In this document: positions 25,019 to 37,375 of the stretch, one piece after another
Numbering within the stretch: the first letter of the stretch is position 1
Layout of the letters: every line of letters begins with the position of its first letter
NCBI GenBank assembly: GCA_038501625.1
Contig: JAZAYU010000010.1
Coordinates: forward strand, 8,763,380 to 8,827,379
DNA: 64,000 nucleotides
DNA from: Corbicula japonica
Taxonomy: Eukaryota; Mollusca; Bivalvia; Venerida; Cyrenidae
Reading direction: 5' to 3'
Translations under genes and position numbers: made by a program
The notes under the pieces: generated by a model
The model's database searches: none
What the model saw: the letters and a program-made list of their open reading frames with translations, nothing else
What the model was told of the DNA's origin: nothing

Positions 25019-28000
25019 GTAAGTTTTTTCAAGCATCTCCATTGATGGTATATTATCGGAAATTGAATCGTGTTTACCCGAAATTGTAACCTGATAAAAA
25101 TAGCCTTCCTTTATAATTGGCCATTTGATTGGTTGGCTTATTGCTTTCAACATGTCAACTGCTATATCATGCTTACGTTAAATAAATATTGAGTTCAGAT
25201 ATAAACTTTTTAGTGTGTGATAGATAACTGCAGCCTTATTACTCTGAACTAAGAGTGAAAAGTAATTATTTCCAAAACCCCCAATATCTTATTTACCATA
25301 TATTTGGTAAGCAATAAGTTTTGTTTAATTCTGAGAAAATATTTATTCCAAAGACCTATATATTACAAAGACCTATATATTACACAGATTCGAATCTCTT
25401 TATAACTGATATAGTTAATCTCGTTTTGATACGAGGACTGAACGAGATTCTCGTCACGTGACAAAGCGTTATTTTCAAATTATATAATCCGCCATCTTGA
25501 AGCCGATTCGATAGGCGATAATTACATACTGACTGGATTTTAATCATGTTTACATCATTTTTAATCGATCTTCATGTTGTAATGTTATTTTGATACTTCT
25601 TGAACACATTAATCAAATTATCACATCTTTTTAAGGCCCTTGTAAGGTATGATATGATCGGCATTTCACAATGTAAGTTTGCTTTCTGCTGACCAATGCA
25701 CTTTGAACGGTGTGGTGCAATTTTAGTGATTTTGATAGTTATATCAATAAATAAATAGTAAACCTTAGTTTCAGGATGAGGAATATGCATCTTTCTTTAA
25801 ATTAATGCAAGTCAAATGGTATTTACCATTCATTAAAAAAGTTTTTAAAAAAGTTTTAAACATAGGCAAAATTGACGAAGGCTTTCGGTATCAAATATGG
25901 CGATCATGTGATTCGAGATAACGTAGGCCGCGTGCATAGGCGAGAAAATGCGATGATGCATATCTGATTATATATATATATATATAGGTATGTGTTTATT
26001 CTTTTAAATGTCCGCATTCAGAGATGAACTTACCCGGCCACCGAAGAAAAAATATACCTTGCGTGGGAAAAATAAAACTTCTATAGCTTGTCATGAATAC
26101 AGAGTTTTTAAATGTAACGTTTGAGCATATTCTCTGGTTCTTAATGTTTCGTTTGGATATAGATTCATTTCAACTTAAATTAATGATAGAAAAAATGATG
26201 TCAGTTTTAAAATTAATGACTTCTTTTTTTTATTTTTACACGTTTGATGTCCCATGGGGTGATGCCTTCGTTTCACAGTTTGTAACGTTTTAGAGCCTAT
26301 AGTCATTTCTATAAACGCAATGTCTCTATATCATATAAACTTTTGAAGAGAGGTTTAAGAAATAATTTATAGTAAGTTATAAGAGCATACCCAGATTTAG
26401 TCCAAACGTACCACTGCAGTCAGTTGTAGCGACATGCTTACTTGGTCAGCATGGGCAAAAATGGTCAGCTGCACAGTATACTGTAAAGATATTGCCTCTA
26501 ATGGGCAGCGAGCCCGTACCGTCACGGCGACAGCGTCTAGCCATGCAATTCAGACAACGCGTCCGACTAAGCTAGCCGGGACAACCCCATAAAAAGTTTG
26601 ATCGGATAGCCCTGAAAACGTTATCATCACTGCATGATATCGGTAACGGATTATATTGCTGATAACAGAAATGCCTATGAGTTCGTATTAATTTAGAACA
26701 ATTTGCCACTGACCGCTCCAAGGCGTTCATCTCTCATGTTATCTTTTTCGTTAATTGCTTGTGATGTCTTGTGTGAAATTGATCATTGTGTAAAACCATG
26801 CTATCTTTTGGCAGTGTGGAAGCTGTTTTCTGACTGTGACTATTCCTGATATGCAGTGTTTCACGATTTGTTTTATCTAACTTATACTGGAGTTATTTGT
26901 TTTATTATTTTTTATTATTCACAGACTTGAAGCCAAATACTTCAGCTGCACGTCCGTCAACTCAGCAAACACCATCATCAGAAATAAATACAGCCCAGCC
27001 ATCCTGGCTTGAGCCATGGGAAAGTGAAATGTCCGAGGGTGAAGTAACTTCAACAACTCTCCCAATCCTGGCGGCGACTCAAGTCATCGGGTCGCATACG
27101 TGGTTCCCACCTGGTTCAATAATGCGTGAAAATGTTCCTTCAATAGAAGTCCTCAAACCACGAACTGCAGCACCAAAACAACCGATGCCGTCTCCGGTGT
27201 ATCAGTCGATAACTCAGAAACAAACAACAGCACCAAAACAGCCGACACCGTATCCGGTATTTCCGTCTATTACTCACAAACAAACAACTTCAGCACCAAA
27301 GCAGCTGACGCCGTCTCCGGTTTACCCGTCTATAACTCAGAAACAAACAACTGCTGCACCAAAACAGCCCACGCCGTCTCCGGTATACCCGTCTACAACT
27401 CAAAAACAAACAACTGCTGCAGCTAAACAGCCCACGCTGTCTCCAGTATACCCGTTCATAACTCAGAAACAAACAACTGCTGCACCAAAGCAACCGACTC
27501 CATATCCAGAATCCCCGAAGCTACCTCCATATCCTGTACAACCTATAATACCTCTGAAACAACCTATTGCTACAACACAAGAGCCGATGGCACCTAAAAC
27601 GGAAATCATTTCTCGATATACATGGTTTCCACCTATCATTGTGACTACCGGAGCTCCACCAATACGTGTAACGACGCCTTCTGTGGTAGCACCACTTCAG
27701 ACAATAGGACAGTCAATTGTACATCCAAAACAGCTGACACCAACTCCAGAACTGCCGACGATACCGATCAAACAGACCAGATTATGGACGCCTCAACCAG
27801 AAAGAACAACGACACCTCTTAAACAACAGATGGTTACACAAGAGCAGTTTAAGGCGACTCCAAGACAGCCTGTGACACAATCAGAACAACCAACAAAATC
27901 ACTAAAACATCCTACGGATAAACAATTTTGGATACCGCCAGTCAAAAGAACGACGACTCCAGAGCCAGTTACAATGTCGGTTATGGCGGAAATACCAACT

Positions 28001-28937
28001 GAATCTTACGTTACAAATCCATTTGGGCTTGAAATTACAACAATGCGCAATCCATGTGTACAGGTGGATGATCCTTACGGTAAATGTTTTACTATTATCT
28101 TATCAATAACGATTTCTGGAAATATATATATTTAGACTGTTTAAAATTTTAAAGTCACCGATGGTTAAAGTTTCAAACAAGATATACAAATGTTTTAAGA
28201 AAATGTCAGAGCCGTATAATTTGGCTGTGTTTTCTGTATGAGGCTTTCCTGATATGCATATTTCACTTATTTCAAATATTACACTGATATGTTTGTAGAA
28301 AGTTGGAAATAGTATATTTGTTTGGATCTAGGGCTTTGGAGGACTTAAATGTGATAGAGCAGTTTGAAGCCTTTGTTTCTGAAGAACCATTTTTATATAG
28401 ATTCAAAGCTTTTGTATGTTTCAACATGTATCTAATATATCTGCAGAGTTTTGCCGTAGGCGATACAGAGGATATTATCGGCATCCTGAAGATTGTAAAG
28501 AGTACGTTGTATGTGAATGGGGTTTCCTGCATGTCTGCGCATGTCCCGACATGACGCAATGGGACCAACAGACTCTTACTTGTACATGGCCAAAACCTTC
28601 AGAATGTATCACTGGAATTTATGATAAGCCATTTATTCCCAATAATCACAAAGATACTTCAAATCTCCATCCTCCGTCCATCAATATTTTGAACATAGTG
28701 AAGCCATTGTCAAATCGATTTACCACTGTGAAAGAGTCTACAACACGAACAACCACGGATGCAATACGGCCACTTGTCATGCACCGAACGCTTCCTGTGA
28801 CTCCATCATGGCTGAAGGAATTGTCAGAAAGGAGATATCTGACACCAAAAGAACCGGAACCTCTTCCGTATCAAGGCTTGTTGACAAGATTCTTCAAACC
28901 AGAGAATTCCTCTCTTTCAGGACAGCCAAATAAATAA
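24890..28937 (+). CDS. Secreted LDLa / mucin-like / CBM14 chitin-binding protein (3' exons)
   Basis: Three plus-strand exons (24890-25018, 26925-28079, 28447-28937) have GT/AG borders and all join in phase 1, giving 590 residues to a TAA stop. In order they encode one LDL-receptor class A domain, a Thr/Pro/Gln-rich segment with tandem repeats of about 21 residues, a chitin-binding peritrophin-A (CBM14) domain, and a Ser/Thr/Pro-rich tail of about 100 residues. Both disulphide domains are extracellular types, so the protein is probably secreted and binds chitinous matrix (inference). Its 5' end, including any signal peptide, is not found; the first exon seen starts mid-codon. LDLa plus CBM14 also occurs in chitin deacetylases, but no deacetylase domain is visible, so I leave it unnamed. 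AATAAA occurs at 28929-28938 and at 29005. Confidence 0.85.
26474..26672 (-). mobile_element. tRNA-derived SINE, copy 2
   Basis: The minus strand reads GTTGTCCCGGCTAGCTTAGT (A-box region), then GACGCTGTCGCCGTGACGG and a B-box-like GGGCTCGCTGCC, ending GGCAATATC. It matches copy 1 along its whole length, including the leader ahead of the tRNA part. Confidence 0.7.
26700..26870. repeat. Dispersed repeat B, intronic copy
   Basis: Blocks TTTGCCACTGACCG, TTCGTTAATTGCTTGTGATG, TTTTGGCAGTGTGG and ATTCCTGATATGCAG occur in the same order as in the copy at 11660. Confidence 0.6.
26925..28079 (+). CDS. Exon encoding the Thr/Pro-rich mucin-like region
   Basis: 1155 bp (385 codons) after the acceptor TTATTCACAG. 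It is rich in T, P, Q and K, with tandem repeats of the form APKQPTPSPVYPSITQK and two copies of a TWFPP motif outside the repeats. Few Cys are present, one of them in NPC just before the donor. Such regions are usually O-glycosylated spacers. The donor is TTACG|GTAAAT at 28080. Confidence 0.85.
27170..27515 (+). repeat. In-frame coding minisatellite (about 63-bp unit)
   Basis: Five to six copies of a 60-66 bp unit encoding APKQ(P/L)TPSPVYPSITQKQTT with small changes. Every unit length is a multiple of three, so the copies stay in frame. Confidence 0.85.
28447..28937 (+). CDS. Exon encoding the CBM14 domain and C terminus
   Basis: After the acceptor TATCTGCAG the exon encodes FCRRRYRGYYRHPEDC ... 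CEWGF. Its cysteine spacing C-x13-C-x5-C-x9-C-x12-C-x7-C is that of peritrophin-A domains, with the aromatic residues (YY, Y, W) expected for chitin contact. An extra Cys (HVC) sits two residues before the fourth. The remaining 100 or so residues are low-complexity and end at GQPNK. Confidence 0.9.
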
Positions 28938-29676
28938 AATTAACGTTTATAGTTTGAGAAAGGACAATCTTTGATCATAGTCGCAGTACACACTGTTTCA
29001 GTAGAATAAAAGTCACCAAATAATGTTGTAACTCGATCTGGATTATTTAAAGGCGATTGCGGTATTTTCCGTTTCCACAAGAGTGTTAAGTTTACGCTTT
29101 CACCGTTTGGATGACACAGTCAAAATTGGCAACCTCAGGCGTTGAACAGAGTTATTCACAAGTTTTATTTATAAAAGAAAGTCTCCCATTTGCCACTAGA
29201 TTATGCAATTTTAAAACAAAACAAAAAAACCCTAAAAGATACGAAAAGTATGCAAGCGGTGCTTATGTAAAATTAATAAAAAAGTAAAATCGAAAACTAC
29301 CAGTCTTCTTTAAAAATCATAAGGACACGATACTACGTACTGAAAAACCAAACATGGACATTATCTTAATACTTCGGCACTGTATACTGTCCAAATAGTG
29401 TCCTGTTCATGACTTTTAAGGCAAGAATGAGCAAGCAACTTCAGTAAAGATTACGGTATTTCACCAGTGTTAAATTGAAATATCTCCGGTATTTATTTAA
29501 CAGAAGTTATCAATTACGTATGGGGTTCGGGTGTGACAATCCGACCTTCGGGATACTGTTTGGACGTTAATTTGGTACTACTCGGTAGAGCCACGTTACC
29601 GCCCAAAACTTTTCCCACCGACCGGATTCCGAACCTCGCACAAGTAAAAGATATGTTGTTTTTATTTCAACTGTTA

Positions 29677-30790
29677 GACCTTGAGCTGCCAATAGACCCC
29701 ACTCCACCCCGCCCCCCCCCCCCCCTGAGGGAATTTTGAAGGGTATGTTTTTCTGAAAGCCTATACCATTCTACGCATTTTGAAATTTGTTTGCACTCTG
29801 GCGAGTGGGGCGTTTTTCCGTAACGCCTGTTTGAATATGTTACCTTTGAAAAAAGTTTGTGTAAGAATGAAATATTTGACAATTATAAAAGTTCTAAAAT
29901 CAACCTTTTTTTCTACACCAGGAAGCTCTTATCTACATGACTAATGCAATAAAACATCTGTAACCTAAGGTATTGGTCTAAAATAGTGATTAAGTTATGT
30001 TACTTAACATAAAAACCTAGTAAAATAAGATTTATGAAACATTTCTTACGTGCAGTAGCAAGTAATTTGTGCTTATAAGTAAAATATAGTAAGATAATGA
30101 AATTCAATACAAATGTAATACAGTGACATATATTGGGACATAAGCCCGTAACGCTATATTGAAATATGTTACCGAAAGAAAAGAAAATGGGAAAACCGGC
30201 CATAATGTATAAGACCTTGAGCTGCCAATAGACCCCCTCCCCCCCCCCCCCTGGGGGAATTTCGAAGGATATGTTTTTCTGAAAGCCTATGCCATTCTTC
30301 GCCTTTTGCAATTTGTTTGCTTTCTGGCAAGTGGGGAGTTTTACCGTAACGCCTGTTTGAATATGTGACCTTTGAGAAAATTTTATGCTATGAAGAAATA
30401 ATTGCCAATTATAAAAGTTCTGAAATAAACCTATTTTTTCTACACCAGGAAGATGTTTTTCTTTTAAATTTTTAATGCAATAAAACATCTGCAACCTAAG
30501 GTATAGGTCTATAAATAGTCATTAAGATATGTTACTTCACTTCAAAACCTAGTTTAAAAAGCTGTATGAAATATTTCTTACTTGCATTAGCAAGTAACTT
30601 CTGTTTTATTTGTTTAAATTATTTAATATATATTAGAATGCAGTATTTAAATGTAATAAAGTCACATTGAGACACACTTCTTAAAAAATTAATAAAAAAA
30701 ATATTTAAAAAAATAAAAATAAATAACATATCATAAATCACCATTTTTAAATATGTTACCCAAAAGAACGTATTAAACAAGTTTAGTTAC
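29677..30790. repeat. 536-bp tandem duplication
   Basis: Copy 1 begins GACCTTGAGCTGCCAATAGA at 29677 and copy 2 begins with the same bases at 30213. Both run through a poly-C tract, TGTTTTTCTGAAAGCCTAT, TACACCAGGAAG and TGCAATAAAACATCTG before drifting apart near 30.7 kb. Confidence 0.8.
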
Positions 30791-33199
30791 TGCACAATAG
30801 CGATATAAATTACATACCTTCTTCCATGATAAATTGCGACAATAATGTATTTTAAGAACCAACACACATCAGCCTGCACTTGTTTGTAGACATTTTAAGA
30901 TGAATTTCTGTATTAAGTTACAATTATATCCTTAAGAAATAGTGATTCTGGTGATAAATTTAATCAATTGTTCTCAAAGAAAGGTGACTCAGAAATGATG
31001 AAATTCAAGTTAGTAATAAAAAGCTATTAAATTATTTGCGTTTGATAAGCTATTAGTGTGTTGTCAAGAATATTATGAGTAAATAAATGTGTTTTATTCA
31101 TGATATCATATTGATTTTTTTATTATTTATTTTATTCAAGGACAAGCAATATACGTCTCAAAATTACCTGTAATTGATGCAAAGCGACTGTTATAACCAT
31201 AAGTAAGATGAGGTAATATGACTGTTGCTTTGATAAAACAGTAAACAAATCAGTGCCAGTTTTGTTTTAATAAACCAGTATCTTAATCCAGTATATTGGT
31301 TAACAACCTTCCTGCACTTTATGTATCTTGTATTAAAATAGGTAATATATAAGAATTATGTTACAAAAGGAAATTAAGGTATTGATGCTGGTGTATTTTT
31401 AATTTAAATTTTTTAAACTTTAGAGGTTAATGATCTGTGTACTGCTCAATATGTCTTGAAATAAATGTGTATGTTGTAGATGGTCGTCCTTTTTTTAAAT
31501 CTTTTTAAATTAACAATAAACCTATCAATATGGCTCAGTGACAACATTGTAGTACAGCTTACGTTTGCACTAATTATGGGCTGTTGCATCCAGTCTAAAG
31601 CTAAATCTAGATACTCTCGATTGAGAGAGACAAAATTAATATGTTCTAAAAAAATGTAGAAAAGAAAGAATAAACAAAATTAACAATATTTTATCATTTT
31701 ATTGTTCTATTTATGTGTTTTGTCATCTTTTAATATGTTACCAATTTTTACTTTAAAAATCAGCAAAAATAATAAGAAAAGCAAGAAACTGCAAACAATT
31801 AGTTAACATTTTGATTAATATTTTTATATAATATTTTATTATGTTAAAGTTGATCTATAACAAATTTAAAAGCTACTTAATTTAAACTTTGCAAAAATGA
31901 GCCGATTTAATTATCTGATGTTAGAAATGTTTTTAAAAGTAGTTTTATTCATCTAAAATACTAAGGTTCAGTGTAGAATGTGTAAAACATTCAAAACAGC
32001 ATGAGCATTATATAGCGAGTAAAAGAATTTTTACCTAAAACAATTATTATACATAAGTCAACGTTAACTTGTCTATTAGCTTACCAACACCTGCATTACA
32101 CAGATTGTCTTTCAAATTCGGATGTTTCTCTTTAAAAGTTATTTGTCTTTAAAAAATAACATTCTACAAAGATCTTAAGGAATTCTTAACAAATTCTTAA
32201 GCTTTCTTTGAACAATGGAAAAAAAATAATGTTTTATTTAGGACAATTTATTTTTCATATTACACATGTTTTATTTACCAGTAACATCAGTTATTATTGC
32301 TCTAAAACACCCGAACTGGTGCTTTCAACTTTGTTTTAAGTAAACATAGTTTAAAGTTCATATTCATATTATGAATGACTCTACGGTAATCTAGATACAA
32401 ACTTTAACACAGTTTAGATTTTTTTTTCTTTATTCTAAGTCATTTTTCTAAAAACATTAATTAAATAATTAGGTAACATATAATTAATTTTAATTAGTTT
32501 TATTTGTAACACTTTTCAAAGCAATACTTTTATCTCTTGTATTTTCACTTTTTTGGAAACAATTCTAAAAATTATTTTATTTTTTTGAATTTCAGTCTAA
32601 TCATTTAATTCATAAATTAATTGTACTTTGTCAATATTGTAACTTCAGAATTGTATGTTACGGAGATTTGAGGGTTAAAATGGACAAGCTTAAACACTTT
32701 AACATTTTAACCACATAACATAACATAGTATACACTATAAACTACTTACCATTATTATTTTATAGTTTTATCCAAAATGATTGCATAGTTGTGATACAGT
32801 TTTGTAAATGTGTTCAGTTCTTTGTACAACAATATCAGTTTTAGAGAAAATACTTCATTCAATCAGTAATATTAGTTAAAAAAAAACGACTGTCAATGTA
32901 ATTAGAAATCTACACAGGGCTAACAAACATCAGGACATTGCACAGAGCACAGATGATTAATTTCTTCAAATAGATATCAGCTAACACCATTAAAAACAAA
33001 TAAAAACTAGAACTGCTTTTGGGAAAAGCACATGTCTCCCACAAAGGCATCATCTTTGATGATGCACAGGATAAAACTGGTGAAGTGAATATAAAGATGG
33101 CAATTTATTAAAAGGGCATACGGAAGTTCTGTGCAATATTAGTCATAAACAATGTCACAAATTTTTGGAGGATCAGGAAAAACATAAGTTTCAATTTCT

Positions 33200-34999
33200 G
33201 ATGGGCCATAATCCTGAAGTGCCAGGGTCAATGTGGCTGGTTGTCAAACTTGTTGTCATTAACATTTTGATATATCAGTGAAGATGCACTGAAAAAAGAC
33301 CATGAGAGTGAGTGTACAAGGCTATCAAGGCCAATTGTAAATAAATAAATGGGCCATAAGTCTTATGTGCCGGGGTCAAAGCGGCTGTTTTTTTATTACA
33401 CAGATAATTATAGCATTTGGTGAACATCATATAATAAAAATAGCAGAAAATGAGACAAGAACCAAATCATGAGTATGGAACAGATATTGTAAAATGAAAA
33501 CTTAAACAGTGTAAGAAATACCTTTATAGCTGCTTAGCACAGTACTTTCTCATAATGCAATGTAGGTAATGTCATGATAGCTATAGTATAGATGAACCAG
33601 GTTAGTGACATGTTTAAAAGGCTAATTTCGGATAAATCAAAGGGCCATAAATCTGATATGCCTGGTGCAAAGTGGCTGGTTTTCGAACTTGGCCAAGATA
33701 TTAAGGCCACACACATTATCATAATGTTTATTGAAAATCAGTTGATGAATATTTCAGTTACATAGCAGACAAGGCTTAAACAGCCAATTTTGGATAATTC
33801 AAGGGCCATAAATCCGACATGACTGGGGCAATACGGCTGGTTATCGAACTTGGCCGAGATATTATGGCCACAAACATTTTCATAAAGTATGGTGAAGATC
33901 AGATGATAACTGTTCAAGTTACAGAGTGGACAAGCCTCAAACAACTTATTTTTGATAATTCAAGGGCCATAATTCTGAGATTCCTTGGGCAATATGGCTG
34001 GTTATCGAACTTGATCGAGATATTATGGCCACTAACATTTTGATGAAGTTTGGTGATGATCCGATGAAAACTGTTTGACTTAGAGAGCGGACAAGCCTTA
34101 AACAACTTATTTTTGATAATTCAAGGGCCATAATTCTGAGATTCCTTGGGCAATATGGCTGGTTATCGAACTTGATCGAGATATTATGGCCACTAACATT
34201 TTGATGAAGTTTGGTGATGATGCGATGAAAACTGTTTGACTTAGAGAGCGGACAAGTGTGACAGACAGACGGACAGACAGACGGACAGACAGGAGCAAAT
34301 CAAAATCAAAATCCGAACAGAAACTCCTGACGATATGCACAACTAGGCTAGGTGACAAACATGCCTGTTAAGTTTCTATGAAATCCCCCAAGCGGTTTTG
34401 GAGATCAAGCATGGACAAGATTTCAATATGGAAGTTATATAGTAAAGAAAAGGGCCCATAACTCGGCCAAAACTAATCCAAGCGGAAACTCCTGACAATA
34501 TGCACAACTACGCTTGGTGACAAACACTTCTGTGAAGTTTTAATGAAATTCCCCAAGCAGTTTTGGAGAAGAAGCATGGACAAGATTTCTATATAGAAGT
34601 TATAGTAAATTCAGAATGATGCCATTCGGGCTCACTAATGCACCTTTATAGTTTCAAAATGACTAAGGGCCATAATTCTGAGATTCCTTGGGCAATATGG
34701 CTGGTCATCGAACTTGATCGAGATAGTATGGCCACTAACATTTTGATGAAGTTTGGTGATGATCCGATGAAAACTGTTTGACTTAGAGAGCGGACAAGAG
34801 TGACAGTATGCCATTCGGTCTCACTAATGCACCTTTATAGTTTCAAAAATGACTAAGGGCCATAATTCTGAGATTCCTTGGGCAATATGGCTGGTTATCG
34901 AACTTGATCGAGATATTATGGCCACTAACATTTTGATGAAGTTTGGTGATGATCCGATGAAAACTGTTTGACTTAGAGAGCGGACAAGTGTGACAGACG

Positions 35000-35030
<31 letters not shown>

Positions 35031-35075
35031 AGGAGCAAATCAAAATGTCTCCCACACCACTACGTGGTGGGAGAC
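33200..35075. repeat. Tandem array of about 160-bp units ending in a hairpin
   Basis: Units begin GGGCCATAA and contain ATGGCTGGTTATCGAACTTG and ATTATGGCCAC. Starts at 33642, 33803, 33964 and 34124 are 160-161 bp apart; diverged units lie at 33203 and 33351, and further ones near 34668 and 34857. It ends with GACGGACAGACAGACAGACA-type repeats and an inverted repeat GTCTCCCAC...GTGGGAGAC at 35047-35075. GTCTCCCAC also occurs near 33034 on the left side. Confidence 0.75.
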
Positions 35076-35599
35076 ATAACAAGGAAATAAGCCTTATTTT
35101 AATGAGTAACATATGTTATGTATGTGACAAATTTGAAGTCATGCAAGTTTCAAGAACACTTACAGTTATCAAGCACAATTATTCAATTAAACACTATAGT
35201 TTTTACTTGTTCATCTCAAAACATGAATATTATGACTGAATTAGCAATAGGGTAACATATTAGATTATGGTAAAATTTTTACTTTTGCCAGTGTGATTTT
35301 CACGAAAAACACACTGCTTCATATTGCCTGATCACGCGGCTTTCAAAAACATGTATTATTGCCTAAATTTGCTTACAAACAAAAATCCTACAGGTAAGTT
35401 TCTGACTTAAATTTCATCTTTTTAGGGTTATGTGTGTGACATACTTAATATGTTAGGTTAGAGTAAAAATTTTGAAATGAAAACTACATCAATCAAAAGA
35501 GAATTCATCATCCTTATACAAAAATATAAGTTTTAAGAAATCATAACTGGAATAGAGCAGAATTAAAGGTTCAAAATCCATATATTTTTTCTACAAATT

Positions 35600-35760
35600 T
35601 TAGGGGTAACATATTAAAACCTCCGTGACACCCTTATGCCCCACTCGCCAGAATGCAAACAAGCTGCAAAATATCCGGGACATAAAAGGCTTTCAGAAAA
35701 ATCATGTCTACAAAATTCCCTAAGGGGGGGAGCAAACATCGGTTCCACCGGCCTATGTTG
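35600..35760 (-). repeat. Inverted copy of the 29.7-kb repeat end
   Basis: The reverse complement reads CCCCCTTAGGGAATTTTG, TTTTTCTGAAAGCC, ATTCTGGCGAGTGGGGC and AATATGTTACC, the same order as at 29710-29850. With the left copy it brackets about 6 kb in inverted orientation. Confidence 0.65.
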
Positions 35761-36683
35761 TTTGGATGGATAAATCATATCGCACTAACATATATAAATA
35801 TGTATAAGGAAACTTTTCTAAATTTAAAATTCCACCGTTGCCATTTACATGAGGAATGAGATTAGTATATTGCATATTCTTTTATGTGATTTCTCAAAGC
35901 AGTTGCTCATATAGGGGCGTCACGGGGAATAGGAACCTTGTGCAACTAAAATGTTTAACTAACATCTAATTAGTTAGAAGAAAATAATAGATAATTGTAA
36001 ATTATTTCCAAATATAACTAAAATGTCAGGCAATTTGACAGAAGACACAGTTTATCCTGGCGTGCCACTTGTTATCAATTGCGGACTTTATTTTTGACTG
36101 CGCACGCAACATTTATACATTTGATTTTTCTAATCATTAACATTGGCGTTAAGTGGGATAAAGTGCATATTATGTGCATATAATGAACGCTAAAATGAAT
36201 GAATTGCTTGAAGTTCGACACACATAGTATCAATTGCTCATGTTGATGATGATAACATGTATATTTTGTTAAACAGATAGTTTAATGTATTATGTCTTGT
36301 TAATGATCGTATATTCTGACGTATTCGTATATACTGATAATATTCTATCGGTTATTATTTTACTTTTTCACGCATCCTCCCGTCTGTTAGCACTTTTCAG
36401 TTGATAAGTTTTCTACAAAGATCAACAAAACAATGGCTCGGTGCATATTATAAAGCGTTTCTATTTCTCAAATTCTCAAATTAGCCTGCATTCATTAGAA
36501 GTTGTGTTGTACAACATAGTAAAATAGACTTATCAGGAACAGCACCATTAAGAATAACATAGCTTTCCTTCACACAGGGATTACCACATTGCAACGGTCA
36601 ATTGCATAGCAATTTGCCGCGGGGTTTATAGAAGGATCTACTGTTCTACTGTGCACAAAACTCATACGTAGCCTTCAGAGTCC

Positions 36684-36819
36684 AAGGTTATAAAGCTGAG
36701 CATGGAAACCAGTCTCAAATCTTAAACATCTGATTGGCTGAAATGGCGACCGGTCGCCGTTTCAGCCAATCAGATCTTTGAGATTTGAGACTGGTTTCCA
36801 AACTCAGCTTTATAACCTT
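36684..36819. mobile_element. 136-bp palindromic MITE, copy 2
   Basis: AAGGTTATAAAGCTGAGCAT to AACTCAGCTTTATAACCTT with centre GGCGACCGGTCGCC; same length as the copies at 7671 and 63156. CAGAGTCC before and CAGTCC after could be a decayed target duplication. Confidence 0.8.
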
Positions 36820-36837
36820 CAGTCCAGGTCTTCAAAT

Positions 36838-36932
36838 AAATGATATTGCCCCTAGTGGGAAGCGAGCCCGTACCGTACGGCGACAGCGCCTAGGCATACA
36901 ATTCCGATCAAGTTACCGACTGAGCTAGCTGT
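36838..36932 (-). mobile_element. tRNA-derived SINE, copy 3 (truncated)
   Basis: Carries AGCTAGCTCAGTCGGTAAC (A-box region) and GGCGCTGTCGCCGTACGG on the minus strand and ends GGCAATATC. The leader seen in copies 1 and 2 is missing. Confidence 0.65.
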
Positions 36933-37364
36933 TGATTATTATTTACCTCAGATTGTTCAATTCAAATCGCTTTGATATAAACCCGTCCAGATTTTAGATA
37001 AAACTCAATCGCAGTGATCTCCCTTTAACTTACTGCTGATTCTGGATGTTTCGGGAAAAAGTAAAATACAAAACAACACTAAAGCTATTCTAAAATGCTA
37101 GCTGTTTACCGCTTAATAGGTGCATGGCGTATTGTGATCAGGAGAGATGTTCTGGTTTTGAAAGACTTTTGGTAAAGTATTCTATAATGAAAAATAGTCA
37201 AATATGCATACAGTAATTATTAGGAATAACAAAATTTGAAAATAGCCAAGAGAAAAACAAAATAAACATGCTCAAGTCGACAGATTAAAGCAGCGTATTG
37301 TACCGCACACCATTCACTACACACACAAAAACGACATTAAAAGGATAAAAATTAACACAACAAC

Positions 37365-37375
37365 TGTCAATAAGA
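37365..37375. repeat. Target-site duplication, left (11 bp)
   Basis: TGTCAATAAGA immediately before the left terminus of the giant foldback; identical to 62157-62167. Confidence 0.85.

Larger units (their letters stand above)
25019..26924 (+). other. Intron of the LDLa/CBM14 gene
   Basis: About 1.9 kb holding a (TA)n stretch near 25970, a SINE at 26474-26672 and a dispersed repeat B copy at 26700-26870. No exon is seen. Confidence 0.7.
28938..37375. other. Repeat-rich region between the CBM14 gene and the giant foldback element
   Basis: No gene is supported. It contains a 536-bp tandem duplication, about 2.4 kb of very AT-rich DNA (30.7-33.0 kb) in which TATGTTAC recurs on both strands, a 160-bp tandem array, an inverted copy of the 29.7-kb repeat, a palindromic MITE and a SINE. 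Confidence 0.6.
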
